Shown here: in pieces, positions 43,544 to 52,436 of the stretch
Numbering within the stretch: position 1 is the stretch's first letter
Layout: the number at the start of each line of letters is the position of its first letter
Assembly: GCF_002245535.1 (NCBI RefSeq)
Contig: NZ_NKCN01000017.1
Location: forward strand, 1-64,000
Reading direction: 5' to 3'
DNA from: Mycobacterium lehmannii
Lineage (GTDB): Bacteria > Actinomycetota > Actinomycetes > Mycobacteriales > Mycobacteriaceae
DNA length: 64,000 nucleotides
Notes under the pieces: model-generated
What the model was told of the DNA's origin: nothing
The model's database searches: none
Seen by the model: only the letters and a program-made list of their open reading frames with translations
Program-made: the position numbers and the translations under genes

Positions 43544-44497
43544 CTAGCCGGCTGAAAGGTTCTCGAGTATTACGGCGCAAATCTGGAGCGCTTTCGTCGT
43601 GTCGAAATTACTATCATTAAATAGGTTGATGACTTGTCTCCCCAATAGCTCGGCTTGCGGAAAATAGCCGCCGGAAATCACGCCACCTAATGAGGCGTAA
43701 TGCGTGCTCGCGAACAATCCGGCCGAAGAGATCGCACTCATAATATGGTTACGGTTTTCGAGACGCAAGTTGAATCGCCACATCTGGAATTCGGGCGGTA
43801 ATTGTGCTTCATTTGGTAAGGCGCTGGCGTAGATCTCGTTCAGCCTCGCCCGGTGCGGGTTTAACTCTTCAGAACGGGTACGAATTTGTTCACGGTAGGC
43901 ATCCCATGTGGGTAAATGTCCATCTGTACAGAGCCATGCGCTGTCTCTGTACACGTAAGCCGTGCGGCTTTCGAGGCTTCGCTTGTAATCTTCCTCGACC
44001 TTGTGTTGCGCTTGCGGATCAAACGGCAAGCGGTGTGGATAATAGGTGACATCGTCTTTGATGAACGCGTATCCGCCGTATTCGAGGTCGATTTGTTTAG
44101 CATAACCGGTGCTATACAGCGTAACATCGGCAATCGTGTCTGCGTCCGATTCGAGGGCGGGGGCGCACAAACACCGATCATCTACCAGAAGCAGCTCGGG
44201 ATATCGAGATTTGATCTCCCGGAAAGCGCGGTTCGGCGTGGACGGTTCTCCGTACGTATGCGCGTAGAGTAGCCCTCCGTATTTTTCCTTCGTCAGTCGG
44301 TCCGCCGCCGCTTCTAAATCCATACTGAGATTCTCTGGGGAGATATCCACGAATTGTACGGGAAACCCAGCCTTGAAGAATGTGAGTGGAACGATGGGGC
44401 AAATATTTGCGGGCAGCAGCCAGGTGCCGTTACTGTCTTGACTCTTGAGCAATTGATATAGGATTGCGGCCGCCCTTGGCGCGAGAATGGTTCGCAC
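43544..44497 (-). CDS. DegT/DnrJ-like PLP-fold protein (divergent)
   Basis: A 317-residue protein with the fold-type I pattern of the DegT/DnrJ/EryC1 aminotransferases: LLPANICPIVPLTFFKAGFPVQFVDI, HTYGEPSTP, LLLVDDRCLCAP (the Asp that contacts the PLP nitrogen) and YSTGYAKQIDLEYGG with candidate Schiff-base Lys134. It is shorter than usual (360-390) and lacks the usual N-terminal sugar-binding segment. Starts at GTG 44497, nine bases after the next gene. Could be an aminotransferase or a non-transaminating relative. Confidence 0.75.
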   Translation of the reverse strand: MRTILAPRAAAILYQLLKSQDSNGTWLLPANICPIVPLTFFKAGFPVQFVDISPENLSMDLEAAADRLTKEKYGGLLYAHTYGEPSTPNRAFREIKSRYPELLLVDDRCLCAPALESDADTIADVTLYSTGYAKQIDLEYGGYAFIKDDVTYYPHRLPFDPQAQHKVEEDYKRSLESRTAYVYRDSAWLCTDGHLPTWDAYREQIRTRSEELNPHRARLNEIYASALPNEAQLPPEFQMWRFNLRLENRNHIMSAISSAGLFASTHYASLGGVISGGYFPQAELLGRQVINLFNDSNFDTTKALQICAVILENLSAG

Positions 44498-44506
44498 GTT
44501 TCGCCG

Positions 44507-45142
44507 TTATACGTTTTTTCGGACAACGATTGTGAAATCGAATAAGCCGTAATCATGAAGTAGGGCGACGTTGCGGGAAAAGTTCCGTTTGCAAAAGTCG
44601 AAATACGATAGGGGATCGGCGAAGAAGAGATCCGGTCGTTCTGCCATGCGGGCGGCATCTGAATAGTTTGTCAACATATTGAAGGAAAAGCCCTTGGTGC
44701 ATAAGCTATCCATTTTCCTTAGTGTTTGTAGCGTGAATTTGCGCCATTCATCCTCTGGCGCCTCTAACTTAATATTGAAGATGGCCGAAGCTAAAAGATA
44801 GTCTGCTGGCGGCAATTCGTGCTCGAGGGTGGTAAAATGCGCATTTTGGTAGCCTTGATGGCTCTCTCGCCCCGCTTTAATCATCTCGTCAATCAGATCG
44901 ATTCCATGATATTCGAAATCCCAGCCCTTAGCATAAAGGAAGTCGAACATGGCGCCGTAGCCGCAGCCATAGTCGATCACGGTGAATGGTTGGACAGAGT
45001 CGACCACCCTGACTAATTGCTCGAAACGTGTCGTTTGGGCTTCCGCGCCGTTGTAGTCAACTCCCTTCGGCGTGGCTCCAAAGCTCTCTAGCCTATTAAC
45101 GAAGTAATCTTGCAACTTTTGCTGCGTATCTTCAATGGGCAT
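44507..45142 (-). CDS. SAM-dependent methyltransferase
   Basis: A 211-residue class I methyltransferase. Motif I VIDYGCGYG (55-63), EYHGIDLIDEMI, and ADYLLASAIFNIKLE are clear. It lies directly before the DegT-like gene with nine bases between, so the two are one transcript. Similar proteins accompany amino-sugar genes. Substrate unknown. Codon use is AT-rich. Confidence 0.85.
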   Translation of the reverse strand: MPIEDTQQKLQDYFVNRLESFGATPKGVDYNGAEAQTTRFEQLVRVVDSVQPFTVIDYGCGYGAMFDFLYAKGWDFEYHGIDLIDEMIKAGRESHQGYQNAHFTTLEHELPPADYLLASAIFNIKLEAPEDEWRKFTLQTLRKMDSLCTKGFSFNMLTNYSDAARMAERPDLFFADPLSYFDFCKRNFSRNVALLHDYGLFDFTIVVRKNV

Positions 45143-45374
45143 CGGTCCACACCCCCTAAGCGGTTCTGCTTGTCGATTCTACAGGTCGTGGTAGCCCTTT
45201 TGAAGCGCGTCTCTGTGTCGGCTACGGCGAAGGATTGGAACTGAGCTCGCGGCGACTTCAGCGCATCCAGTCGTAATAGGGGTTAAGGCGGGCCTCTCAC
45301 CGACATCCGGTTGCGTGATTTGGGTAGAAAGCTCAGATCGCTTCGATCGGTTAGGTTTGCTAATTAGGATAACC

Positions 45375-45388
45375 GCTAGCTAGCTAGC
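45375..45388. repeat. GCTAGCTAGCTAGC palindrome
   Basis: A 14-bp perfectly self-complementary run of the tetramer GCTA lies just after the monooxygenase stop, in a 263-bp spacer that otherwise shows no gene. CTAG is normally rare in bacterial DNA, so three in a row stand out. It could be a transcript-end hairpin. Confidence 0.6.
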
Positions 45389-45405
45389 TGATAATTTGAG
45401 GTTGT

Positions 45406-46641
45406 CTATCCCTGAGTCGCCGCAGCGATGTCGGTGCTGCGAACACTCAGCGATGGCATATGCCGTATCACCGAGTTCAAGACGGGCGCGATAACAGGTG
45501 AACGCCGCCCCATTATCAGCGCACGCCGCAGGACGAGTCCGGTTCGAGTGCGCGGAGGGAAGGCCCGAGATGCCCTAGCGCCGATGTTCTGAAAGGAAGT
45601 GGTGTAGGGGCGTAGTCGACGTTCCCAATCTGTCAACGCTTCCTCAAGGGTTCCTGTGTGCTGTTCGAAGACAGAGCCAAGGAGTTCCCCCCCGGCCATA
45701 CCGGTGGACGAGCCCATACCGGAGTATAAGGTTGGACACCAGGCTGAGTCGCCTACAAGCACCACTCGGCCTCGGTGCCAGCGGTCTACACATACCTGTT
45801 CGACCGAGTCGAAGAGGTACGTATCGGCCGCCGCATACCCGTCGATCATCTCCCCGAGGATCTCGCCGTAGGGGGGCGGTCCGTAGACGGACCGGACTCG
45901 CTCGACGGGTGAGGCAGCGAACTCCGCATCGACATCTGGGGTGTAATACGAAAAGAGCACGGTAGGTGGATGGTCGGCGAAAGGGTAAATGATCAATGCA
46001 CGTCCGGGCTCGAACAACATTGCGCCGTCCCCGTTTCGCAGCCCACCGGGTGATTCTTGGGGTGCGAAAGCCCCAATCATATAGTTCAGCGGGCGCAGGT
46101 ACCGCTCATGAGGACCGAATACCAGAGATCGCACCGTGGAGCGCAACCCATCGGCGCCGACCACAAGGTCGAACCGCGCGGCGGTAGAGGTCTCTGCGAG
46201 CGTGTCGCGCAGCAATACGTCCACCCCATCGGGGTCCTGCACTATTTGCGTAGGGACAGTGGAGTACCGAATCTCGACGTCTCCTGGCAGGGCCGAGAAA
46301 AGAGCCTGTTCGATGTCACTTCGCAACATGAGCATCGGCTTGGGCCTCACCGGGAGGTCGAACAAGGCCACGGATTTGCGTGTCTTGCCATTTCGTTGAA
46401 TGTCGTACATGACGCTGTCACCGGAAGGGGTGCGGTCTGGCAGGACATCTAGAACGCCCAGTCGTTTCGCGGCGGCCTGACCAGTACCCATTGTTGCAAT
46501 GAAGTAGCCATGGGTCCGCCGCGCCGGCGCCCGCTCGATGATCACTGGATCCCACCCCAGGCCTCGAAGCCGGATGGCAGTTGCCATTCCGCTGATACCA
46601 AGACCTACGATCAAGGCTCGTCCGGGACGGATTGCTCCCAC
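45406..46641 (-). CDS. FAD-dependent monooxygenase
   Basis: A 411-residue flavoprotein of the p-hydroxybenzoate hydroxylase/UbiH fold. The first FAD motif ALIVGLGISGMATAIRL is at residues 9-25, GADGLRSTVRS is the conserved DG motif, and GRVVLVGDSAWCPTLYSGMGSSTGM is the second FAD motif. The GTG at 46641 has GGGAGG 10 bases upstream and puts the Rossmann motif at the usual place; the frame stays open to ATG 46734. It would hydroxylate a small molecule or lipid. Base composition is GC-rich again. Confidence 0.85.
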   Translation of the reverse strand: MGAIRPGRALIVGLGISGMATAIRLRGLGWDPVIIERAPARRTHGYFIATMGTGQAAAKRLGVLDVLPDRTPSGDSVMYDIQRNGKTRKSVALFDLPVRPKPMLMLRSDIEQALFSALPGDVEIRYSTVPTQIVQDPDGVDVLLRDTLAETSTAARFDLVVGADGLRSTVRSLVFGPHERYLRPLNYMIGAFAPQESPGGLRNGDGAMLFEPGRALIIYPFADHPPTVLFSYYTPDVDAEFAASPVERVRSVYGPPPYGEILGEMIDGYAAADTYLFDSVEQVCVDRWHRGRVVLVGDSAWCPTLYSGMGSSTGMAGGELLGSVFEQHTGTLEEALTDWERRLRPYTTSFQNIGARASRAFPPRTRTGLVLRRALIMGRRSPVIAPVLNSVIRHMPSLSVRSTDIAAATQG

Positions 46642-46783
46642 GCTTCTGCCACCTCCCAGCAAGGGTTTGCGCCGTGGATGCTGGCGCACAACCCCGGGTG
46701 CCCTTCTCTTGAGCACATACAAGAATTTGAGCACACTAGATAGAAACCCGGAAAGCCGACGTGCGTTGCGTTACGTTTCACTG

Positions 46784-47848
46784 GTGGATACGTCCGCCTT
46801 CGAAGCGGTCACAGCACCCCAGTCTGCCCGCCGCGGCGCTGGGCGTCCGCATCGCGTTTCTGTTGTCGTGCCGGTATACCGAGGTGAACACACAATCGGC
46901 ATATTGGTTGCCGAACTACAACGGCTCACCCGCCCGACTACGACGCCGGGCGGCGTCACTTTCTTAGTCAACGAGATCGTCCTCGTGCACGATCACGGAC
47001 CAGATCGGTCCGATGTAGTGCTCCTTGAGCTGGAGCAGACGTGTGAGCATGTTCGCATCGTATGGCTTAGTCGAAATTTCGGGCAGGACGCGGCGACGAT
47101 CGCGGGCCTATCGGTCGCGAGGGGCGATTGGATCGTCACGATGGACGAAGACGGCCAGCACAACCCCGAATACATCAGCACTTTCTTGGACACTGCGCTG
47201 GCGGAGCGTGCCGACCTCGTTTACTCAAAGCCAATCAATAATCGCCCGCAGGGGGCCATGCGAAATTTAACAAGGCGTGGCGCGCAGATCGTGATGGCGA
47301 CAGCCTTCAGGTTCCGAGAGTTCAGCCACTTCGAAAGCTTCCGGCTTATCCGGGGAGATATTGGTCGTCAGGTCGCTGGAATAGCCCACAGTGGAGTCTA
47401 TCTCGATATAGCGTTGGGCTGGGTGGTCGAAGCTATCTCGCACGCACCCGTCGCGCTACGCGCCGAGCATCGGGACAGCTCGAGCTACAGTTTCCGCCGG
47501 CTATTCTCACTTTTCTGGAAAATGGTCCTGTGCAGCGGGACCCGCGTGATGCGCATCGTGAGCATGCTCGGTGTCACGCTCGGCTTACTAGGCGGGCTGT
47601 TGGCAGCCTTCGTGATCTATTCGAGCGTCATGGCAGATGGTCGGGCTCCGGAAGGATGGACCTCGACCATTGTAGTTCTGTTGCTGTGTTCGGGCTCGAT
47701 TCTTTTCTCGCTAGGTCTTATCGCCGAATATCTTGGCGTTGCGCTGCATACGCTCGTCGGGCGACCCCTGTACTTAACAGTTGAAACGCCCACACCGCGC
47801 CCTTTCTTGAGTCAAAAAGACGTCTCTGCCAGAGCTGGAAGCGGCTGA
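46784..47848 (+). CDS. Polyprenol-phosphate-type GT2 glycosyltransferase
   Basis: About 354 residues. An N-terminal GT-A domain has VSVVVPVYRGEHTIGILVAEL, RNFGQDAATIAGLSVARGDW and the metal-binding MDEDGQHNP (residues 120-128). Two C-terminal membrane helices follow (GVTLGLLGGLLAAFVIY and VVLLLCSGSILFSLGLIAEYLG). This GtrB/ArnC/DPM-like layout transfers a sugar to undecaprenyl or decaprenyl phosphate for use outside the membrane. GTG 46784 was chosen; TTG 46766 also fits. It is divergent from the monooxygenase. Confidence 0.87.
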   Translation: MDTSAFEAVTAPQSARRGAGRPHRVSVVVPVYRGEHTIGILVAELQRLTRPTTTPGGVTFLVNEIVLVHDHGPDRSDVVLLELEQTCEHVRIVWLSRNFGQDAATIAGLSVARGDWIVTMDEDGQHNPEYISTFLDTALAERADLVYSKPINNRPQGAMRNLTRRGAQIVMATAFRFREFSHFESFRLIRGDIGRQVAGIAHSGVYLDIALGWVVEAISHAPVALRAEHRDSSSYSFRRLFSLFWKMVLCSGTRVMRIVSMLGVTLGLLGGLLAAFVIYSSVMADGRAPEGWTSTIVVLLLCSGSILFSLGLIAEYLGVALHTLVGRPLYLTVETPTPRPFLSQKDVSARAGSG

Positions 47849-47907
47849 TGGCTTGAATTGACATGAAACAAGGGGGTTGAGAGGACCGTGAATGAGGGGG
47901 TTGGGGG

Positions 47908-49065
47908 TTGACCACTGCTGAGGGGTTGAGAGCAGACCATATCGTATTCATTCGCCCGTACCGGGCGAGGAACGAGTTGAACAATGTTGCAGCTGTGCTT
48001 GAGTCATTCCACAGTCACGGCGACGGTCGATTCACCGCTTCGGCGACAGCGAAGATCAAATCCATCACGCGAGCTCGCCACGCGCTGCTGACGACTTCTT
48101 GCACATCGGCGCTGGAAATGGCGGGGCTTTTATTGGAACTTGGTCCAGGCGACGAAGTGATCATGCCGAGTTTCGCCTTCAGCTCTGTAGCTACTTCGAT
48201 GGCGCTTCGCGGGGCCACCTGCGTCTTCGCGGATATCGACTTAGATACCGGCAACATCGACCCTGCCTCGGTAGCTGATGCTGTTACCGATCGCACGCGG
48301 GCCATTGTGGCCATCCATTACGGCGGAGTCGCGGCCGATATGCAAGGGCTTCTGGAACTGGCCGCGGCGTATGGCATTGCTGTGGTCGAGGACAATGCGC
48401 ATGGCTTCGGAGGGAGTTGGCGCGGTCTCCCCCTCGGCACGATTGGAACGATGGGCACCCTTAGCTTTCACGACAGCAAAAACGTGCATTGTGGGGAGGG
48501 CGGAGCGCTACTGCTTCGTGATGACATGCGCATGGCACGCGCCGAGATCATCCGTGAGAAGGGTACGGACCGTGCTCGTTTCTGGCGCGGGCAGGTCGAC
48601 AAGTATTCCTGGCAGGACATCGGCTCTAGCTATCTCCCTAGCGACCTGAACGCTGCGGTTCTCGACGCTCAGTTGGAAGAATTCGACCTTATTCAAGCAG
48701 GGCGCCATCGGGTGTGGAACGCCTACGCCGCCGCCCTGCCCGACTGGGCCAACCGAAACGACATACTGTTAATGAAGGTTCCCTCCGATCGTGCGCACAC
48801 TGCCCACTTGTTTTATCTGCGTACACCTACCGAGCAGAGCCGCGACGATCTGATCGCGCACATGGCTGAGCGGGCCATCTCCGCGCCATTCCACTACGTC
48901 CCACTGAATTCCAGTGAAGCTGGGGTCAAGTTCGGACGCACTCCGACTCCGTGCGTATGCAGCGCTGAATTTGCTAGCACGGTGGTACGCCTGCCGCTCT
49001 GGCCCGACCTTCGGGACGATCAGATCGCAAGAGTTATCGATGCAGTCACATCTTTCGCGGTGTGA
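47908..49065 (+). CDS. WecE/FdtB-like sugar aminotransferase (DegT/DnrJ family)
   Basis: A 385-residue PLP aminotransferase that places an amino group on a nucleotide-linked keto-deoxysugar. TTSCTSALEMA binds cofactor phosphate, VVEDNAHGFGG has the Asp, and LSFHDSKNVHCGEGGAL has the Schiff-base Lys191; the SFHxSKN form is typical of WecE-type enzymes for TDP-4-keto-6-deoxyhexose. It starts at TTG 47908 (another TTG at 47926). A G-rich leader with four GGGGTTG motifs precedes it. It is the best clue that the glycan made here holds an amino-deoxysugar. Confidence 0.88.
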   Translation: MTTAEGLRADHIVFIRPYRARNELNNVAAVLESFHSHGDGRFTASATAKIKSITRARHALLTTSCTSALEMAGLLLELGPGDEVIMPSFAFSSVATSMALRGATCVFADIDLDTGNIDPASVADAVTDRTRAIVAIHYGGVAADMQGLLELAAAYGIAVVEDNAHGFGGSWRGLPLGTIGTMGTLSFHDSKNVHCGEGGALLLRDDMRMARAEIIREKGTDRARFWRGQVDKYSWQDIGSSYLPSDLNAAVLDAQLEEFDLIQAGRHRVWNAYAAALPDWANRNDILLMKVPSDRAHTAHLFYLRTPTEQSRDDLIAHMAERAISAPFHYVPLNSSEAGVKFGRTPTPCVCSAEFASTVVRLPLWPDLRDDQIARVIDAVTSFAV

Positions 49066-49183
49066 CCGCGGTATTCGAAGATATAGCGAAAAAGCCTACG
49101 AGCTTGCTCATCCTTGCTACCGTCTCACCGGGACAAAGTATTGGGGGCTCCATGGATCGACAAATTAGAGAATCGCCGGGGTT

Positions 49184-50683
49184 ATGAGTTCCTTGCGGAA
49201 TCGACTGTCGAAGGCTGCTGGCCAATCTGAGCGCACTATTTTACTTGGCACGATCCTCCTCGTCTCAGCTTCCTCCGTCGCATTGGCTTACCTCCTGACC
49301 CTATATTCGGTTGACGTACTCTCGTCCCTTCTGCACGTACCCGAGGATTGCTGGCGTGAATGGCCCACGCGCATTGGGCGGCACTGCTTCAGTGACTACA
49401 GCATGGTGGTAGAAGTTGCGTTGCAACCGAACCCATGGACCTACGAAGCGTCAATGCCATGGGGAGAGTACGAGCCTCTCCGCCTCGGAGGCGCAGCGGC
49501 CGCGATGCTGCCACACTTATTGTTCGGGTTGCCCGCGCACTTAGTGAATGCACCGTTGTTCGGCCTGATCGGCTATTTGCTTGCACTGACGCTGGCGGTG
49601 TTCTCACCCGCACTCTGGGCAGCTAGAGGGTCGCGTGGTCTGGAGCGGGTAGTGGTCTTTGTGGCCTTAGGCGCTGCGGCGATTCCGGTTTGGGCAGTGA
49701 TCGATCGAGGTAACTCGGCGGGTTTTGTAGTGCCGGCGGCCCTTATCTACCTGATCGCGCTCCGACGAGAGAGGTGGCACCTCGCCGCGATCATGGTGGT
49801 TGTAGCCGCGCTGGTCAAACCGTGGTTTCTCGTACTGGCCTTTGCCCTATTCGCGGCGCGGCGATGGCGCATAGGGACGTTAGCGATCGCGGGAGCGGCC
49901 GTCTCCAACTTTGCCGCGTATCTGCTGTGGCCGAGGGCCTTCCCGAGTTCCATTCCACAAGCGTTTGACAACCTTTCTCACATCTCGAGTTCTTTCCAAG
50001 ATGCTGTTAGTCTACGGAATGTATCTCTCGGCAGGGCAATTTTTTTCGTGCCGGATGCATATGTTTTCCTCACGACTGGTGGCGAAATGCCGGATGGATT
50101 CCTTATGGGTCCGCGTTCTCTGTTTGGGTGGGCAGTGCTCCTAGTGGTCGTTGTTGCAGTGGTAGTGCTTGGACGCCGCATTCCTCCCGTCATGGCGGGT
50201 ATCGTGCTGCTCGCAACCGTGGCGTTCTTTCCAACGGGTGTTTATTACTATTATTTGGTACTTGTCTTGCCAATTGCTGCACTCATCGTACGAGATCCGA
50301 AAGCCTCGGCGGAATCTGGCATTTTCGATTCGTTGGCCGTGCGAGATCGGCCTCGACGGGTGGTCGGCACGGCCCTGGCTCTTGCGACGGCATTGAGTAT
50401 CGCGCAGTTTGCTATTCCCGGCATAGTGGTAGATGCGCCGATCTTCGGTCAACTGGGAGCCCGGGGAGTCGTCGGAAGCACTCCCATCGCATATGTAACC
50501 TCCGTAATTTTCGTGCCGTTCTTATGGCTCTCCGCGATTATCGCGCTCGTCGTCTCGTTCTCACGCCAGCCTGTTCGCCATCACGAGTCCGAAGATGGGC
50601 CGCTAGCCGAGGAGCCGTCCGACACGAATGTCCTGGGCGTAGAAGGTGTGCTTGAGCCATCTAAGTACTCGCCAAACGACTAG
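49184..50683 (+). CDS. GT87-like integral membrane glycosyltransferase
   Basis: A 499-residue membrane protein with ten or more helices. The stretch IDRGNSAGFVVPAALIYLIAL followed by AALVKPWFLVLAFALFAARRW matches the DUF2029/GT87 pattern of polyprenol-phosphate-sugar-dependent mannosyltransferases such as PimE. A first periplasmic loop contains Asp and Glu residues (SVDVLSSLLHVPEDCWREW). It would use the lipid-linked sugar made by the GT2 enzyme two genes upstream (inference). Its end lies 14 bases from the IS481 remnant. Confidence 0.78.
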   Translation: MSSLRNRLSKAAGQSERTILLGTILLVSASSVALAYLLTLYSVDVLSSLLHVPEDCWREWPTRIGRHCFSDYSMVVEVALQPNPWTYEASMPWGEYEPLRLGGAAAAMLPHLLFGLPAHLVNAPLFGLIGYLLALTLAVFSPALWAARGSRGLERVVVFVALGAAAIPVWAVIDRGNSAGFVVPAALIYLIALRRERWHLAAIMVVVAALVKPWFLVLAFALFAARRWRIGTLAIAGAAVSNFAAYLLWPRAFPSSIPQAFDNLSHISSSFQDAVSLRNVSLGRAIFFVPDAYVFLTTGGEMPDGFLMGPRSLFGWAVLLVVVVAVVVLGRRIPPVMAGIVLLATVAFFPTGVYYYYLVLVLPIAALIVRDPKASAESGIFDSLAVRDRPRRVVGTALALATALSIAQFAIPGIVVDAPIFGQLGARGVVGSTPIAYVTSVIFVPFLWLSAIIALVVSFSRQPVRHHESEDGPLAEEPSDTNVLGVEGVLEPSKYSPND

Positions 50684-50696
50684 CTGTACCCAGCCA

Positions 50697-50865
50697 TCAG
50701 GTTGGTAGCAGTCGGCTAATCGGTGGTAGACCGCCGAGTGCACTGTGGCGTCGCTGAGTGTTGTAGTTCTCGCTCCAGGATGCAAGGGCTGCGGCTCGCT
50801 CGGCGTTACTGGTGAATACCTGGCGGTATGCCCACTCGGTTTGCAGGGTGCGGTTTAGACGGTAT
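50697..50865 (-). pseudogene. IS481-type transposase, C-terminal fragment
   Basis: Reads RLNRTLQTEWAYRQVF, then NYNTQRRHSALGG and PPISRLLPT, the end of an IS481-family DDE transposase. Only about 55 codons remain; upstream sequence loses similarity at about 50865, where the IS110-type element begins. The matching N-terminal part lies at 58040-58466 on the same strand, so this transposase was split. The central catalytic part (about 110 residues) is missing from both pieces. Confidence 0.85.
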
Positions 50866-50940
50866 GTCGGGCTGGGGCCCCGCTCACATGTGAACGTGGG
50901 TTGCCGACAGGAATGAGGTCCTGGCCGGTAGAGCCACAAG

Positions 50941-51423
50941 ATGTGGGAGGCCCCAGTGAAGATTCAGCGTACGAGCGTCGGCTTGGATGTGCACGCGCGA
51001 TCGGTATCCGGATGCGCGTTGGACGGGGACAGCGGTGAGGTGTTCCAGCGGCGATTGACCCCCGATCGCGGGGAGATCGTGGCTTGGCTCAACGACTTGC
51101 CCGGTCCGGTGGCGGTGACCTACGAGGCCGGTCCGACCGGCTTTGGGTTGGCTCGCGCATTGACCGCGGCCGGCATCAATTGTGAGGTGGCCGCACCGTC
51201 GAAGTTGATCCGCCCGCCGGGGACCGGGTCAAGACCGACGCCCGCGACGCCGCCCATCTGGCTCGATTGCTGCATTTGGGGCAGATCACCGCAGTGACCA
51301 TCCCCACCGCCGACCAGGAAGCGGCCCGCGACTTGGTGCGGGCCCGCGAGGACTGCTGCGGAGATTTAATGAGCGCGCGCCACCGCCTGTCGAAACTGCT
51401 TTTTCGACAAGGGATCGTCCACT
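50941..51423 (+). pseudogene. IS110-type transposase, 5' fragment with frameshift
   Basis: Encodes the DEDD-type N-terminus: SVGLDVHARSVSGCALD, VTYEAGPTGFGLARAL, CEVAAPSKLIRPPG. At about 51219-51222 one G of a G-run is missing, shifting the frame; the next frame continues VKTDARDAAHLARLLHLGQ and SARHRLSKLLFRQGIVH. The gene is cut at 51423 by the IS21-type element and resumes at 57777-58037. The likely true start is GTG 50956 or ATG 50941. Confidence 0.88.
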
Positions 51424-51484
51424 GACGGCGCTCATCGAAAGTCCCCAGGTGTGCTCGCCGAAATTCCTCACCTGTGAGCAGCGG

Positions 51485-51949
51485 TCAGTGTAGTGGTTGG
51501 CGGGTGCCGGTGGTGGTTCGGCGCAGGGTTTCTGCGGCGGCCTGGTGGTCGCGTAGGCGGTAGGACTCGCCGTCGAGGTTGATGACCACGGAGCGGTGCA
51601 GCAGGCGGTCGAGCATGGCGGCGGCGACGGTGGTGTCGCCGAGGATTTCTCCCCAGGCTCCCACCCCGCGGTTGCTGGTGATCACAATGCTGGTCTTCAA
51701 ATACCGTTGGGAGACAACCTGAAATAACGCCGAGGCGGCCTCGGCGGGCAATGGCAGGTATCCGAGTTCATCGATCACGAGCAGGGTCGGGCCGGCGTAG
51801 AACCGCATGGTGGTGGCCCAGCGTCCCTCGATCGCGGCACGGTGACACCGTGCGGCCAGATCGGCGGCGGTGGTGAAGTAGGTGCGGTAGCCGGCATGTG
51901 CTGCAGCCCGTGCCAATCCGACCGACAAGTGTGTCTTTCCTGTACCCGG
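51485..51949 (-). pseudogene. istB: IstB helper ATPase, C-terminal fragment
   Basis: Starts inside the Walker A motif (GTGKTHLSVGLARAA) and continues with LLVIDELGYLPLPAEAAS (Walker B), SIVITSNRGVGAWGEIL and the C-terminal AMLDRLLHRSVVINLDGESYRL. The N-terminal part lies at 55890-56283. Joining the two pieces with one copy of CCGG gives 855 bases, a clean 284-codon gene. IstB normally loads the IstA transposase on target DNA; here it is inactive. Confidence 0.92.
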
Positions 51950-51992
51950 TGTTATCGAAGGTTCGGGCGCGGAAAGGGCGTGTTCGACCTGT

Positions 51993-52436
51993 TCAGGACG
52001 TTGTTGCGATTGATGCGACGTTGGGTGAGGGGTGGATGCCGCGGCGGGCCAGTTCGCGTCGCAGGTCGCGGTTCTCTCCGTGTGCTCGTTCGAGGGCGTC
52101 GCGTAGGGCTTGCAGTTGCTGGCGGTGCTGTTTCCTGAGTTCGGCGATCTGGCGGGTCAGGGTGATGACGAGGGTGTTGTCGGCGTCGACGGGCTGGTCG
52201 GCAGAAGCTTTGCGGCGGGTGCCGCGCAGGTGCTCGATGCGTGTGCGCAGTTCGGGGTGGTTGTAGAGGAAGGCGTGGGAGACGCCAGCTTCGCGTTGCA
52301 CGGCTTGGAACGTGATCGGGTCGCCGCGTTTGATCAGTCGGCGGATGGCCTGTTCAGCGTCTCGGGTTTTGTTCTGCGACTTGACTTTCGCTGCCTCGGT
52401 GAGTGCGGTGATGCGGCGTTGTCGAGAGTCGGTCAT
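51993..52436 (-). CDS. tnpC: TnpC-like accessory protein (DUF6262)
   Basis: A 147-residue charged helical protein: a small HTH-like N-terminal half (ALTEAAKVKSQNKTRDAEQAIRRL split, then ITFQAVQREAGVSHAFLYNHPEL) and a coiled coil (ITLTRQIAELRKQHRQQLQALRDAL). This is the accessory protein that follows the two recombinases in Tn554-like elements. ATG 52436 overlaps the tnpB stop (ATGA). It probably binds element ends and sets orientation or frequency of transposition, as TnpC does in Tn554. Confidence 0.82.
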   Translation of the reverse strand: MTDSRQRRITALTEAAKVKSQNKTRDAEQAIRRLIKRGDPITFQAVQREAGVSHAFLYNHPELRTRIEHLRGTRRKASADQPVDADNTLVITLTRQIAELRKQHRQQLQALRDALERAHGENRDLRRELARRGIHPSPNVASIATTS

